DNA of 64,000 nucleotides. Source: Oligoflexus tunisiensis (lineage in GTDB: Bacteria > Bdellovibrionota_B > Oligoflexia > Oligoflexales > Oligoflexaceae). Below, piece by piece: positions 26,051 to 35,527 of the stretch. Both the position numbers and the translations under genes were made by a program. Position 1 is the first letter of the stretch. Every line of letters starts with the position of its first letter. The notes beneath the pieces are model-generated. The model was not told the origin of the DNA. It made no database searches and saw nothing but the letters and a program-made list of their open reading frames with translations. The stretch is taken from contig NZ_BDFO01000001.1 in assembly GCF_001748245.1 (NCBI RefSeq), positions 5,435,778-5,499,777 of the forward strand, read 5' to 3'.

Positions 26051-26962
26051 TCAGACTGGCTCAGCTTCAACCGTTTCAATGCACCCCCCATCATAAGCAA
26101 GCGCCTCAACCAAAACCTTCTCCATCCGCTTCATGAACGTTTTAACAGCCTGATTCGCAGCATACTCAACGCGGTAGACGAGTTTGATTCCATCTTTAAA
26201 ACTTGGTGCACCGGGCACCTTGAACGCAGCCGGAGCATGGAGTCTTTGCACGCGTTCTGGAAGTATACCGACTCCAACGGAATCCCGAACCAGAGCCGCG
26301 CATACTTCCAGACTTGCGCTCTCGATAATGCCTTTGAAAGAGTAGCCTTGGCTATTCACGTGGCGCAACAAAACCTGGGTCTGAACGAGATTGGGTTCGG
26401 CGATCAGCCAGAGGTTCTCTGCTTCGGCAAGAGAACTCAACGGTCTGGCAGCAAAGAAAGTAACTTCATCCGTAGCCAGAGTGCGAATGACCAGCTCGGA
26501 CGATCGAAGAGGATTAATGGCTATGGCCACATCAGCTTCATAGTGGAGAATCTGATCCACGAGACGACGCGATAGATCATGGATCAAGGTCGTTTGCAGT
26601 CCGGGGAAGTCCTTATGAATGCAGCGCATCAAGGAAGGAAGAGCGTATTGAGCGACACTGACATGACAGCCGATCCGAATACGACCGGACAGCTCCTTGC
26701 TGACCCAAGACGTATGGCTGAGCGTTTGCCCCCATAAGCCAATAATCTCTTGAGCCCGCTCCAGCACCACTTTGCCTGCGTCGGTGAGCTGGACTCCCGA
26801 TCTTTGACGGAGGAACAGAGGGGAACCAACCCGTTCTTCGAGCTTTTTGAGTGCCTGACTCAAGGATGGCTGAGAAAGACCAAGGCTCTGTGCAGCCCGA
26901 CTTATATTACCCAGCTTCGCGATCTCAATAAATCCAGCAAGCTCAGGGTAAGTCGGCAGCAT
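26051..26962 (-). CDS. LysR-family transcriptional regulator
   Basis: 303 residues from the ATG at 26962, which has AGGAG 8 nt upstream. The winged helix-turn-helix (AAQSLGLSQPSLSQALKKLE) is at residues 18-40, followed by the linker helix and a two-lobed effector domain (IRIGCHVSVAQYALPSLMRC, VIRTLATDEVTFFAARPLSS). It is divergent from the intradiol dioxygenase gene, the usual layout for a LysR activator of aromatic-ring cleavage. The inducer is unknown. Confidence 0.92.
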   Translation of the reverse strand: MLPTYPELAGFIEIAKLGNISRAAQSLGLSQPSLSQALKKLEERVGSPLFLRQRSGVQLTDAGKVVLERAQEIIGLWGQTLSHTSWVSKELSGRIRIGCHVSVAQYALPSLMRCIHKDFPGLQTTLIHDLSRRLVDQILHYEADVAIAINPLRSSELVIRTLATDEVTFFAARPLSSLAEAENLWLIAEPNLVQTQVLLRHVNSQGYSFKGIIESASLEVCAALVRDSVGVGILPERVQRLHAPAAFKVPGAPSFKDGIKLVYRVEYAANQAVKTFMKRMEKVLVEALAYDGGCIETVEAEPV

Positions 26963-27075
26963 AAGCAATCTCCTATGGCAGGCATCAAAGTTTCGATTTT
27001 TACTCGATAGAGCTTTTGGTGTAATCCATTTTTTGAAACCAATCCTTCCAACCGCCTTTTCAAGGAGACAGTGGC

Positions 27076-27735
27076 ATGGGATCATCGTTAAACCGACGTA
27101 AGCTCATTCAAGCATCATTTTTCCTGGGAGCAGCTGGTCCAGCTGGCTTTGCCCTGGCGCAGGAGGCCTGCTTGGGTACACCTTCACCCTCACAACCCGA
27201 GGGACCCTTTTACCCAGTTAAACCACAGAGAGATTTGGACGCCGACCTGACTCGATTGGCAGGAAAAAACCAGGTGGCCCGCGGCGAGATCCTGGATCTC
27301 TGGGTTCAGGTTCAAGATGAAGATTGCCAATCCCTCGAGGGAGCACTCGTGGATCTCTGGCAGGCCTGCGCGACGGGTAAATATAACCATCCACGGGATC
27401 CTAATACGGCCGATCTCGATCCCTATTTTCAATATTGGGCCAAGGCATATACGGATGCCAGCGGTTACGTCAAGATTCGAACCATCAAACCTGGAGCTTA
27501 TCCCGCTGCCGACGGGTGGATTCGTCCGCCGCACATCCACTTTAAAATTTCAGCCCCCGGTTTCCGCGAGCTGACGACTCAAATGTATTTTGCGGGTGAG
27601 GCGTTGAACCAAAAGGATCTTATCCTCCTGGATTTACCACTTGAGGAAGGGAATCGACTGATCGTCCGCTTTGATCGCGAAGAGGGAGAGGTCATCCCCA
27701 AGGGAGTGTTTACTGTTCAGTTGAAAAAAACTTGA
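27076..27735 (+). CDS. Intradiol ring-cleavage dioxygenase, Tat-exported
   Basis: 219 residues. The N-terminus is a Tat-like signal (NRRKLIQASFFLGAAGPAGF). The fold follows protocatechuate 3,4-dioxygenase-like enzymes: YPVKP start, ILDLWVQVQDEDCQSLEGALVD strands, KYNHPRD, PGAYPAADGWIRPPHIHFK with the two iron-binding His. These non-haem Fe(III) enzymes cleave catechols between the hydroxyls; exported members are known but their substrates are uncertain. AAGGAG lies before the ATG. The neighbouring LysR regulator supports inducible expression. Confidence 0.88.
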   Translation: MGSSLNRRKLIQASFFLGAAGPAGFALAQEACLGTPSPSQPEGPFYPVKPQRDLDADLTRLAGKNQVARGEILDLWVQVQDEDCQSLEGALVDLWQACATGKYNHPRDPNTADLDPYFQYWAKAYTDASGYVKIRTIKPGAYPAADGWIRPPHIHFKISAPGFRELTTQMYFAGEALNQKDLILLDLPLEEGNRLIVRFDREEGEVIPKGVFTVQLKKT

Positions 27736-27759
27736 ACCAGCCTTTGACCCTTGGCGGGT

Positions 27760-28023
27760 TCACGCGCACAAGGATTTCGATACTTCCTTCAGGGCAAACA
27801 TCGTGTCATCCAAGGCTTGAATCACAGACTTCTGCCCTGAAGGAAGACGGAACCTCTCGCCTGCATGAAGTATGACGTCCTGCTTGCAATCAAATACTGT
27901 GATCCACAAAAGACCTTCCGTGCATGTGATCTGGAATCCACCGGGCCCCTCGGGTACCAGAGATAGCAGCGCGCGTGACTTGAGCTTGAAGTTGAGTTCA
28001 TTGGTATTGGCATCAAGACGCAT
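27760..28023 (-). CDS. DUF2917 protein
   Basis: 87 residues matching the DUF2917 pattern: a beta-strand core with GLLWITVFDCKQDVILHAGERFRLPSGQKSVI, resembling a small cupin half-barrel. The function is unknown. It is divergent from the MocR-type regulator gene. Confidence 0.75.
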   Translation of the reverse strand: MRLDANTNELNFKLKSRALLSLVPEGPGGFQITCTEGLLWITVFDCKQDVILHAGERFRLPSGQKSVIQALDDTMFALKEVSKSLCA

Positions 28024-28107
28024 ATTTCACTCCCTTCGTCATGGTCTGAGGCCAATATCGGCAACTCCTGAAAAAAGATACAGATCCAGATTTCCCTCTA
28101 TTCGACC

Positions 28108-28124
28108 ATAACAGTTTTTGTTAT
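28108..28124. promoter_or_regulatory. Inverted repeat between DUF2917 and the MocR regulator
   Basis: ATAACA-GTTTT-TGTTAT. It lies 60 nt before the MocR-type start and 85 nt before the DUF2917 start, in the shared promoter region, so it is a candidate operator for the regulator. Confidence 0.45.
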
Positions 28125-28183
28125 AGTTTTAAGCATGTTAGGTCCAGGAGAACGACGCTGCACGAAAAGGGGCATGCTTAAAA

Positions 28184-29629
28184 ATGACGGATTCATCGAA
28201 AGCCCACACCTTCCTCTATGAAAGAATTGCTGCGGAGCTTGCCGAGCAGATTCGGATGGAAAACCTGAAGCTGGGCGAGAAGCTCCCGTCGATCCGAAAA
28301 GTCTGTCGCATCTATCAGGTAAGCCTCGCCACCGCCGTACAGGCTTTCAACCTTCTGGAGCGCCAGCAACTGATCGAAGCACGCCCGCAGTCGGGATATT
28401 ATGTTCGTGGCCCCGCGACGTTGCCGGAACTCCTGGATCAGGACGCGTTGAAACAAACCTTGCGTGAACAGTTGCCGAGTTGCAAGGTCGTGACGGCCCC
28501 CTTTATCAATGAAATCGTCGCTGCAGCCCGGGATCCATTCTTTGTGCCGCTGGGCACTGCGACGCCCGCCCCCGCTCTTTTGCCTTTAAAATCCTTGCAG
28601 CGCTCCATGATGGCTGCCGGACGTGAGCTGGGCCCGGAAAGCTGTCTCTATGAACTCCCCAGTGGCAACGTGGAATTGCGGCGACAGATCGCACAGCGGG
28701 CCAGCCAGAGCGGATGTCGTACAGCAGCCGATGACATTGTCATCACCAGCGGCTGCATGGAAGCCCTGCATGTTGCCCTGGCAAGTGTTGCGAAACCGGG
28801 CGACACTATCGCGGTTGAGTGCCCACTCTTCTTTGGAATTCTGGACCTCATCGCATCCCTAGACCTTCACATTATCCATATTCCTTCACATCCTGATACT
28901 GGCCTGGACGTTGAATTTCTGGCGTCTGTTATGCAGCAAAATAAGATCGCAGCGGTGCTTGCCATTCCCAATTTCAATAATCCAGCGGGAGGGCTCATGC
29001 CCGAGGCTCGCAAGAAAGCTCTGCTGGAGCTTGTGAGTTCAGCCAGTATTCCGCTGATAGAGGATGATATCTATGGAGAACTCTTCCATGGCGAGCTGCG
29101 CCCCAAACCGGTTAAAGCTTATGATAGCAAAGGTGATGTTATATACTGCTCATCCTTTTCCAAAACCCTGGCTCCTGGACTTCGCCTGGGCTGGGCCATC
29201 CCAGGAAAGTACCAAAGTCTCTTTGAGAAGCGCAAGGCTGTCACCACCATCGCCAGTCCAACGCTTGCCCAGTATGCATTGGCTGAATATCTCCAGGGTG
29301 ACCGCTACGACAGGCACCTGCATCAACTGCGTATGAAATTGAAGTTACAGGTTCAGCAATACACGAAGATCATCCTTGACCATTTTCCTGAGGGAACGAG
29401 AGTGAGCCGACCTCAAGGTGGTTTTGTCCTCTGGGTTCAGTTGCCGGAACACGGCAAGGCTCAAATTCTATTTGAACGGGCGCGGAGCGAGAAAATCAGC
29501 GTGATACCTGGATCCGTCTTCGCTGCTCATAAGGGGATGTTTGAAAGCTTTGTACGGATCAGCTGCGGCCACCCTCTGAATAGGGTGATGGAACAGGCCG
29601 TCATTAAACTGGGACGTTTGGTGAGTTGA
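28184..29629 (+). CDS. MocR/PdxR-type regulator (GntR helix-turn-helix fused to aminotransferase)
   Basis: 481 residues. Residues 10-75 are a GntR winged helix (LGEKLPSIRKVCRIYQVSL ATAVQAF). The rest is a class I PLP-fold aminotransferase with NPAGG, the Asp-containing IEDDIYGELF and the lysine motif SSFSKTLAPGLRLGW. MocR regulators sense PLP or amino compounds and control nearby biosynthetic genes. An inverted repeat in the divergent region may be its site. Confidence 0.9.
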   Translation: MTDSSKAHTFLYERIAAELAEQIRMENLKLGEKLPSIRKVCRIYQVSLATAVQAFNLLERQQLIEARPQSGYYVRGPATLPELLDQDALKQTLREQLPSCKVVTAPFINEIVAAARDPFFVPLGTATPAPALLPLKSLQRSMMAAGRELGPESCLYELPSGNVELRRQIAQRASQSGCRTAADDIVITSGCMEALHVALASVAKPGDTIAVECPLFFGILDLIASLDLHIIHIPSHPDTGLDVEFLASVMQQNKIAAVLAIPNFNNPAGGLMPEARKKALLELVSSASIPLIEDDIYGELFHGELRPKPVKAYDSKGDVIYCSSFSKTLAPGLRLGWAIPGKYQSLFEKRKAVTTIASPTLAQYALAEYLQGDRYDRHLHQLRMKLKLQVQQYTKIILDHFPEGTRVSRPQGGFVLWVQLPEHGKAQILFERARSEKISVIPGSVFAAHKGMFESFVRISCGHPLNRVMEQAVIKLGRLVS

Positions 29630-29639
29630 CAGGGACTGT

Positions 29640-29651
29640 TGTCAGCTGACA
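29640..29651 (+). promoter_or_regulatory. 12-bp perfect palindrome before the acyl-CoA dehydrogenase
   Basis: TGTCAGCTGACA, 11 nt after the MocR stop and 122 nt before the dehydrogenase start. A second TGACA/TGTCA pair overlaps it. It is a candidate repressor site; no regulator can be assigned. Confidence 0.4.
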
Positions 29652-29773
29652 CACGTAAATTTTTTCAGCAACAATCCGTTCGCCGGTAGCTGGGGCGACG
29701 AAAAAAAACTTTGCGTCGTTCGCAAAGCAGGTTAACCTGGGCCTCCATCACATCAGCCATGCGGGAGGACCTC

Positions 29774-31477
29774 ATGTTACTCTTGAATCCCAGACATTAC
29801 AGCCGTCAGCATCCGGATCCCCAATCCAGGGCCCTGATTGAAAAGACTATTGGTTTTTTTGAACAGAAGGGTTTGGCGGCGATTAAAAAAGACGATCAAA
29901 ATTCGACATGGCATGACGATTTCTTCCAGTTCGTTCGCGAGGAAAAGATATTCGCCCAGCTTCTGACCCCCGCGGGCTATGGAGCCAAAGACAGCCGCTG
30001 GGATATGTGGCGAATCAGTGAAATGAACGAGATCCTCGGTTTTTACGGTCTTTCGTATTGGTATGCCTGGCAGGTTTCCATCCTGGGCCTGGGGCCGATC
30101 TGGATGAGTGATAATGAAGAGGCCAAAAACGAGGCGGCTTCGGCCTTGCAGGACGGCGGCATCTTTGCCTTCGGACTTTCGGAAAAAGCTCACGGGGCTG
30201 ATATCTATTCCACGGACATGACCCTGACACAGGATGGTGAAGGTCGTTGGAAAGCCAACGGCACCAAGTACTACATCGGCAACGGCAACAAGGCTGCCAT
30301 GGTCTCCACCTTTGGCAAATTCGCCGACACAGGTGATTACGTGTTTTTCGTCGCTCGTCCGGGTCAGCCGGGATACACGGTAAAAAAGAAAATCGCCACC
30401 TCGGGTGTACGTCCGGCCTTCGTTGCTGAATATGCCCTTGAGGATTATCCGATCACGGAAAAGGATATCCTGCACCGGAGTGAGCAGGCGTGGAATGCAG
30501 CGCTGAACACGGTCAATATTGGAAAATTCGAGCTGGGCTTTGCCTCGATCGGCATTGCCACGCATGCCTTTTATGAAGCGATTGACCATACCGCGAATCG
30601 CGAGCTCTACAAGCGTCAGGTCACCGATTTCCCTCATGTCAGGAAGCTCTTTACGGAAGCGTATGCGCGCCTGGTGGCCATGAAACTCTTCGGACTCAGG
30701 GCCTGTGATTACATGCGCGTGGCCTCACCCGAGGATCGCCGCTATCTGCTCTTCAATCCCATTATGAAGATGAAAGTGACAAGTCAGGGCGAAAAAGTGG
30801 TGGGCATGCTGCACGATGTAATCGCCGCCAAGGGTTTCGAGCAGGACACCTATTTTGAGATGGCCATTCGCGATATCGGCATGCTGCCCAAACTCGAAGG
30901 CACCACCCATGTGAACATGGCCTTGATCATCAAATTTATCAAAAATTATTTCTTCGGCCATGTCGGCTATCCCGAAGTTCCACAGAAAAGTGAAGCGGTC
31001 GATGACGCCTATCTTTTCCGGCAGAATTCCGGCGGTCTGAGCGAGATTCGTTTTGGTGATTATCGCCGTGCCTTTGCTGATGAAACCCTTTCCAATATTG
31101 TGCTATTTCAAAAGCAGATCGACCTCTTCAAAAAACTCATCAGTGAAACACCACCGACCGAAGCCCAGCAGAAGAATGTCGACTTCATGCTGGCCAACGG
31201 CGAACTCTTTACGCTGATTGCTTATGGCCAGCTGATTCTGGAAAATGCCAGGATTTATGCGGTCAAACCCGCATTGAAAAATCAAATCTTCGGCTTTTTG
31301 ATTCGGGATTTTTCTGAGTATGCTTTGAAGATGATTCTGAATCACGCCATCGAGCCTGCTCAGGAAGCCATCTATCAGCAGATGATTATGAAGGCCGATG
31401 CGGATCCTGCAGGCTTCCAGGAAGTCTGGGTCCAGGACGTTCTGCCCCTGAAAGATGCTTACCGCTTGAGAAACTGA
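29774..31477 (+). CDS. Acyl-CoA dehydrogenase, large form
   Basis: The ATG at 29774 is chosen because GGGAGGACCTC lies directly upstream; the frame extends to 29711 without such a site. The product is 567 residues, longer than the usual 380-400, like FadE/AcdA-type enzymes. It has FGLSEKAHGADIYSTDMTL (FAD-binding middle), LFNPIMKMKVTSQGEK and a catalytic-Glu region MLPKLEGTTHVNMALI. It oxidises acyl-CoA to enoyl-CoA with FAD, the first step of beta-oxidation. An enoyl-CoA hydratase-like gene lies 4.5 kb downstream but is not linked. A terminator follows. Confidence 0.88.
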   Translation: MLLLNPRHYSRQHPDPQSRALIEKTIGFFEQKGLAAIKKDDQNSTWHDDFFQFVREEKIFAQLLTPAGYGAKDSRWDMWRISEMNEILGFYGLSYWYAWQVSILGLGPIWMSDNEEAKNEAASALQDGGIFAFGLSEKAHGADIYSTDMTLTQDGEGRWKANGTKYYIGNGNKAAMVSTFGKFADTGDYVFFVARPGQPGYTVKKKIATSGVRPAFVAEYALEDYPITEKDILHRSEQAWNAALNTVNIGKFELGFASIGIATHAFYEAIDHTANRELYKRQVTDFPHVRKLFTEAYARLVAMKLFGLRACDYMRVASPEDRRYLLFNPIMKMKVTSQGEKVVGMLHDVIAAKGFEQDTYFEMAIRDIGMLPKLEGTTHVNMALIIKFIKNYFFGHVGYPEVPQKSEAVDDAYLFRQNSGGLSEIRFGDYRRAFADETLSNIVLFQKQIDLFKKLISETPPTEAQQKNVDFMLANGELFTLIAYGQLILENARIYAVKPALKNQIFGFLIRDFSEYALKMILNHAIEPAQEAIYQQMIMKADADPAGFQEVWVQDVLPLKDAYRLRN

Positions 31478-31491
31478 GTGTGACTTCCGTC

Positions 31492-31518
31492 AAAGGCAGC
31501 AGCTTGTGGCTGCCTTTT
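31492..31518. terminator. Bidirectional terminator between dehydrogenase and FAS1 genes
   Basis: AAAGGCAGC pairs with GCTGCCTTT around an 9-nt loop (AGCTTGTG region), with T and A tracts on the two sides. It sits between convergent genes. Confidence 0.65.
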
Positions 31519-31529
31519 GACCCGTGTCT

Positions 31530-31958
31530 TCAGTAACTCCCGATGGCCGATGGCGTCATGCTCAGCATCAGCACATGGTCGATGATATGAATGATTCCAT
31601 TCGTGCAAACTATATTCGGCTTAACGACTTTCGCTCCGTTGATGGTAACTTTGGGTTTCGATTCGACATGCAATCCGGAGTCTGCCATGGTCTTAACAGC
31701 TTTTAATTTGACGAAATGGTTGGAGTCGTATTTTTCTTTCACCACGTGATTGAACAGAATCCGCTGCAAATAAGGAATGTTCTTCAACAAAGCCTCCATG
31801 CTATGCGGCGGCATACTCGCAAAGGCCTCGTCACTCGGCGCGAAGACCGTAAAGGGCCCAGGTTCATTTAAATTGTCGGACAGGCCTGCTGAATCCAGCG
31901 ATTGGGACAGAACTTTCAAATTGCCAGTGCCATGGATGGTCTCGATGATATTCTTCAT
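31530..31958 (-). CDS. Fasciclin (FAS1) domain protein
   Basis: 142 residues forming one FAS1 domain: IIETIHGTGNLKVLSQSLDS, then PFTVFAPSDEAFASMP (H1 box) and NGIIHIIDHVLM (H2 box). FAS1 domains mediate adhesion. There is no signal peptide, unlike many secreted relatives, so its location is unclear. GGAG lies before the ATG. Confidence 0.85.
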   Translation of the reverse strand: MKNIIETIHGTGNLKVLSQSLDSAGLSDNLNEPGPFTVFAPSDEAFASMPPHSMEALLKNIPYLQRILFNHVVKEKYDSNHFVKLKAVKTMADSGLHVESKPKVTINGAKVVKPNIVCTNGIIHIIDHVLMLSMTPSAIGSY

Positions 31959-32108
31959 TTTCTGATTACTCCAGCTGATGCCGAACCATTGGGTATGAGG
32001 GGCACTGTAGCATAAGAAGCGAAGAATGATTGATAATAGGAAATACGCAGAAAGAAGTGGGTAATCGCAGGGATGGGCCGGCGCTATGGCAGCCCAACCA
32101 GCCTTGAC

Positions 32109-33134
32109 TTAGGCTTTGCCTCCTTCCTTTTTAAGGATCCGATACGTGAACCTGGTCTTCACCAGATCTTGAACCGCCTTGCCCCGTTTTTCAACGTGCG
32201 GATAGATGAAGTAATTCAACGGCTCAGCCTGCATACCGGGCAGCTTCAAATCCCGTCCGATACTGAATTCGATTCGATCCGCTGGATGGTTTCCAAAAAG
32301 AAGTTCACGCTGCTCAGGATGCTTTTTCGCTTCCGAAGCATCGACGGGCATCCAGGCCAACTGAGGCAGATAAAGCTCAAGCCAGCAATGATAGCCTGGG
32401 ATATCACCTTGAGGCTTATCCGTCGGGATGGAAAATCCAATGGCAAATTTTGCCGGAATTCCCTCGGCTCGGGCCATCGACGTGAGGAGCGCATGGAAAT
32501 CCGTGCAGTTTCCATACTTCTGGCTGCAGGCCCAATAGGTATCCCCGTTGCCCCAGCCGGTGCCGACTTTTTTGTATTCCATATTATCGACGACATAATC
32601 ATAAATAGCCCTGGCCTTCTGCACCGGTGTGATCGCTGTTTTGGGAATTTCCTTCCGCAATTTGGAAATCAGTTCGCCTTCGATCGGCACGCGTGTGTCG
32701 GCCTCAAGAAAACGTTGATAGGGAGCTTTTTCACCCGGTTTGTAATCATGTTTCGTGGCGGCTTGCCATGGACCGGCTGAATGGAAATGTCGCAGGACCT
32801 TGTAACGAAAGGTCACCGTCGTCGGCTCGCTCCGTGGACTGTTGATGGTCCAGGCCCAGAATTCATTGCCATAGGTTGGCTCCTTCCGCACTTCCGATCC
32901 TGTGATGGTTTGCCTGGGGCTTGATTCGATACTGCGGGCAAGAACGGACTGCTGCTCATTGGAAGGAGCCAGCGGTACCATGATGACCAAAGGCAAGTCT
33001 TCGGCTTTGAGAGCTGGGACGTGAACCTGGTACTGAAACTCGATAAGCCGATCGGCGCGATCCACGGCCTGTGCCGATAAAGTGAAAAAGCCGAGAAGAA
33101 AGATAATCAAACATTTCAGTCTTATGTGTAGCAT
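32109..33134 (-). CDS. Secreted transglutaminase-like protein
   Basis: 341 residues from the ATG at 33134 (GGGGG upstream). Signal peptide LIIFLLGFFTLSAQA. N-terminal beta domain (30-150), then a transglutaminase-like core with Cys210 (YGNCTDFHALLTSMAR), His249 (GYHCWLELYL) and Asp265 (WMPVDASEA). This triad supports cysteine hydrolase/transfer activity in the periplasm; the substrate is unknown, with peptidoglycan or protein cross-links as candidates. Confidence 0.88.
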   Translation of the reverse strand: MLHIRLKCLIIFLLGFFTLSAQAVDRADRLIEFQYQVHVPALKAEDLPLVIMVPLAPSNEQQSVLARSIESSPRQTITGSEVRKEPTYGNEFWAWTINSPRSEPTTVTFRYKVLRHFHSAGPWQAATKHDYKPGEKAPYQRFLEADTRVPIEGELISKLRKEIPKTAITPVQKARAIYDYVVDNMEYKKVGTGWGNGDTYWACSQKYGNCTDFHALLTSMARAEGIPAKFAIGFSIPTDKPQGDIPGYHCWLELYLPQLAWMPVDASEAKKHPEQRELLFGNHPADRIEFSIGRDLKLPGMQAEPLNYFIYPHVEKRGKAVQDLVKTRFTYRILKKEGGKA

Positions 33135-33388
33135 AAATGACCCCCTTGGTGGCAGCAGTATGCGTGTGATCGGGAAATGGGTCAAGACCTTCGCTGCTTT
33201 CATCTATACTTTTCGTCATCATCGCCCCCAAACGAGCGGGCCCGTCCATGAAAAAGGCCAAAAAAACTTAATTGAAGGGGGACTTACAATATTCCGAAAA
33301 GAAAGGGATGAACGTTGTACAATCATAGGAGTCCGAAGATTGGAATCAAATTCCCTCTTGCAGAATCCCGTTACTATGCCCCGAGAAC

Positions 33389-33682
33389 ATGAACCATGAT
33401 GCGACGGCCCAAGACGTGCCGGCACAACCACCGCTGGCGTTGGCATGGACGTACTTTTTCATGTTGATGGTCAGCAACCTGCCGGATCCTCTATGGCTCA
33501 TCAGCATCGCAAGCTTTGTACCGCTGCTTCCTTTCAATCGGCTTGTCCGCGATCTTAACAAAGCCACTCACCATGAGGTTCAGTGGGATGATCGCTTCTC
33601 CGTGAAGTCCTGGATTGTGATGGCTTGCGGCCTGCTCCTTTGGTTGCTCCTCCTCGCTGCTCTGTTCACCACCGAAGCTTGA
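33389..33682 (+). CDS. Small membrane protein, two helices
   Basis: 97 residues with hydrophobic segments at about 17-50 and 72-92 and a short basic/acidic loop between (RLVRDLNKATHHEVQWDD). The ribosome site is weak. No family was recognised; it converges with the cupin gene 14 nt downstream. Confidence 0.45.
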   Translation: MNHDATAQDVPAQPPLALAWTYFFMLMVSNLPDPLWLISIASFVPLLPFNRLVRDLNKATHHEVQWDDRFSVKSWIVMACGLLLWLLLLAALFTTEA

Positions 33683-33696
33683 AGACATCCTCCTGC

Positions 33697-34089
33697 CTAG
33701 GCCTTTCGATGCATGGTTCCAAAACCCCAGGTGATAAACAGTGCCTGGGCCTTCTCCTGGACTTTGGCCGTATGCCATGTGTTTTTCGGAACGATCACGA
33801 ATTGGCCCGCAGTCAAAGGCACTTCCTGCGCCTTTCCATCAAGCTCCAGCACAAAGGTCATCTGTCCTGAGCTGCAGAAAACCAGTTCATCGCCGCTCGG
33901 ATGATTTTCCCAGCTCTCCCAGTCCTGAGTGAATTCGTAGTGGCTGACAAGATACCCCATATCAGCGGAATTCCTGGGATCGGCAGGATTCGCTACCATC
34001 TTCCAGAAGTCGGCGGCGTCCCATAGCTCGGAAGCGCCTTTGGGATTGAGAACAGCATAGCGTTGATCGAGGCGATTCGCTTTTTCCAT
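33697..34089 (-). CDS. Cupin-domain protein
   Basis: 130 residues from the ATG at 34089, which has AGGAGG upstream. The single-domain cupin has WENHPSGDELVFCSSGQMT (first motif, with His and Glu ligand positions) and PLTAGQFVIVPKNTWHTAKV (second motif, His). It may bind a metal and a small sugar or act as a mannose-6-phosphate-isomerase-like sensor. It follows the sugar dehydrogenase gene by 33 nt on the same strand. Confidence 0.8.
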   Translation of the reverse strand: MEKANRLDQRYAVLNPKGASELWDAADFWKMVANPADPRNSADMGYLVSHYEFTQDWESWENHPSGDELVFCSSGQMTFVLELDGKAQEVPLTAGQFVIVPKNTWHTAKVQEKAQALFITWGFGTMHRKA

Positions 34090-34122
34090 GACGTTCCTCC
34101 TGATTTGATTGACCAACACATC

Positions 34123-35277
34123 CTAAGGCACAGGCTCAAGCCGAGCCAGCACACCATCAGCCTCATCTGTAAGAATGTATAAATAACCGTCCGGGCCATC
34201 ACGAACGTCGCGAATTCTTTGTCCGAATTCTTCAAGCAACTTTTCCTGATACACCACGTTTCCATCCTGGATGACAGCTCGCACCAAATGTTGCCCCACC
34301 AAGGCTCCATGAAACGAGTGTCCTTTCCAGGCGGGAAATTGATCTCCGGTATAGAAAGCCATTCCTGATGTCCCGATGGACGGTACCCAGTAGGTGAGGG
34401 GCAATTCCACACCTTCGACGGTGTCGTGATCAGGAATCAACCCACCATCGTAGTGATCGCCAAAACTGGCAATGGGCCAGCCATAATTCAAACCTGGCTT
34501 GATCCTGTTCAGTTCATCACCGCCCTTGGGTCCGTGCTCGTTCTGCCAAATGATCCCCGTTTCCGGTTGAACTGCCATGCCCTGCACATTGCGGTGGCCA
34601 TAGGAGTAAATTTCCGGCAGAGCACCCTCCTGCCCAACAAACGGATTGTCTTCCGGCACACGCCCATCGGGGTGAATACGAATGGTTTTGCCGATATGAT
34701 TGTTCAGCTCCTGCGCAGGAGCCTGCAGGCCACGCTCGCCCACGCTGATGATCAGCATGCCATCGGAAGCAAACGCCAGACGTGAACCAAAGTGTTGGCC
34801 ACCGCCCGGGGCATTGGCGACAAATATATCCTCGAGGGCAACCAACTGATCATCAACCAGCTGAGCGCGGGCGACAGCTGTGGTGGCCGGACCACTCTCA
34901 ATAGGTTTCGCATAGGTAAGATAAATCAATTGACTGGTGGCAAAATCCGGAGCAATGGCAAGATCAAGGAGCCCACCCTGACCTTCTGCGTAAACATCGG
35001 GAAGTCCTGGAATGGGGCTGTCCTGCAGGTTGCCGTCCCGGATAAGGCGCAGCCTTCCCTCCCTTTCGGTAACCAGGATGTCTCCGTTGGGGAGAAAACC
35101 AAAGGCCCAGGGATGTTCCAATCCTGAGACCACTTCGATGATCTGATAGGGATAAGTGGTGTCATAGGGAAGGGACGGGGTATCTGACTGGGATTTCTTA
35201 TTGGAACAAGCCCAGGAGAGGGTCAAGGGAAGCAGGTAAATGAAAACTTGATGCGGAATTTTTCGGCAAAACGTCAC
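34123..35277 (-). CDS. PQQ-dependent aldose dehydrogenase-like lipoprotein
   Basis: The GTG at 35277 is chosen because AAGGAG lies 7 nt upstream, rather than the ATG at 35295. The product is 384 residues with a lipoprotein signal (LLPLTLSWAC). The six-bladed propeller pattern of soluble glucose/sorbosone dehydrogenases is clear: HPWAFGFLPNGDILVTERE, GGLLDLAIAPDF, GGQHFGSRLAFASDG, YSYGHRNVQGMAVQ, EHGPKGGDELN. These enzymes use PQQ to oxidise sugars. The cupin gene follows closely, so a sugar-linked pair is likely. Confidence 0.88.
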   Translation of the reverse strand: MTFCRKIPHQVFIYLLPLTLSWACSNKKSQSDTPSLPYDTTYPYQIIEVVSGLEHPWAFGFLPNGDILVTEREGRLRLIRDGNLQDSPIPGLPDVYAEGQGGLLDLAIAPDFATSQLIYLTYAKPIESGPATTAVARAQLVDDQLVALEDIFVANAPGGGQHFGSRLAFASDGMLIISVGERGLQAPAQELNNHIGKTIRIHPDGRVPEDNPFVGQEGALPEIYSYGHRNVQGMAVQPETGIIWQNEHGPKGGDELNRIKPGLNYGWPIASFGDHYDGGLIPDHDTVEGVELPLTYWVPSIGTSGMAFYTGDQFPAWKGHSFHGALVGQHLVRAVIQDGNVVYQEKLLEEFGQRIRDVRDGPDGYLYILTDEADGVLARLEPVP

Positions 35278-35335
35278 AAGCAGCTCCTTTTCCATACAGC
35301 ATGGAAAGACTCATAAAGGGGCCTATTATAACATA

Positions 35336-35358
35336 GCCAAATTTGAATTGAATTTGGC
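35336..35358. promoter_or_regulatory. 8-bp inverted repeat upstream of the sugar dehydrogenase
   Basis: GCCAAATT-N7-AATTTGGC, perfect arms, 58 nt upstream of the GTG start and close to an AT-rich region. It is a candidate operator for the dehydrogenase-cupin unit. Confidence 0.45.
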
Positions 35359-35527
35359 ACGTTTGGAGAGAGGCAACTCCATGGTACGCAACCTCGTTTA
35401 AGCCTCAGGGAAAGAGCGTTTTCCAGGCCCAAAAAATATTGACCTACCCATGCCATTTTGATACAAAACACTCCTCAGACCGACATACTTTGGTTTATCC
35501 GACGTTCATCCAACGCAGGAGTCTCTT

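Noticed and set aside
25721..26575. 284-codon plus-strand ORF
   Set aside because: It overlaps the secreted coiled-coil gene in another frame and runs antisense to the LysR gene.
29777..30637. 286-codon minus-strand ORF
   Set aside because: It is antisense to the acyl-CoA dehydrogenase.
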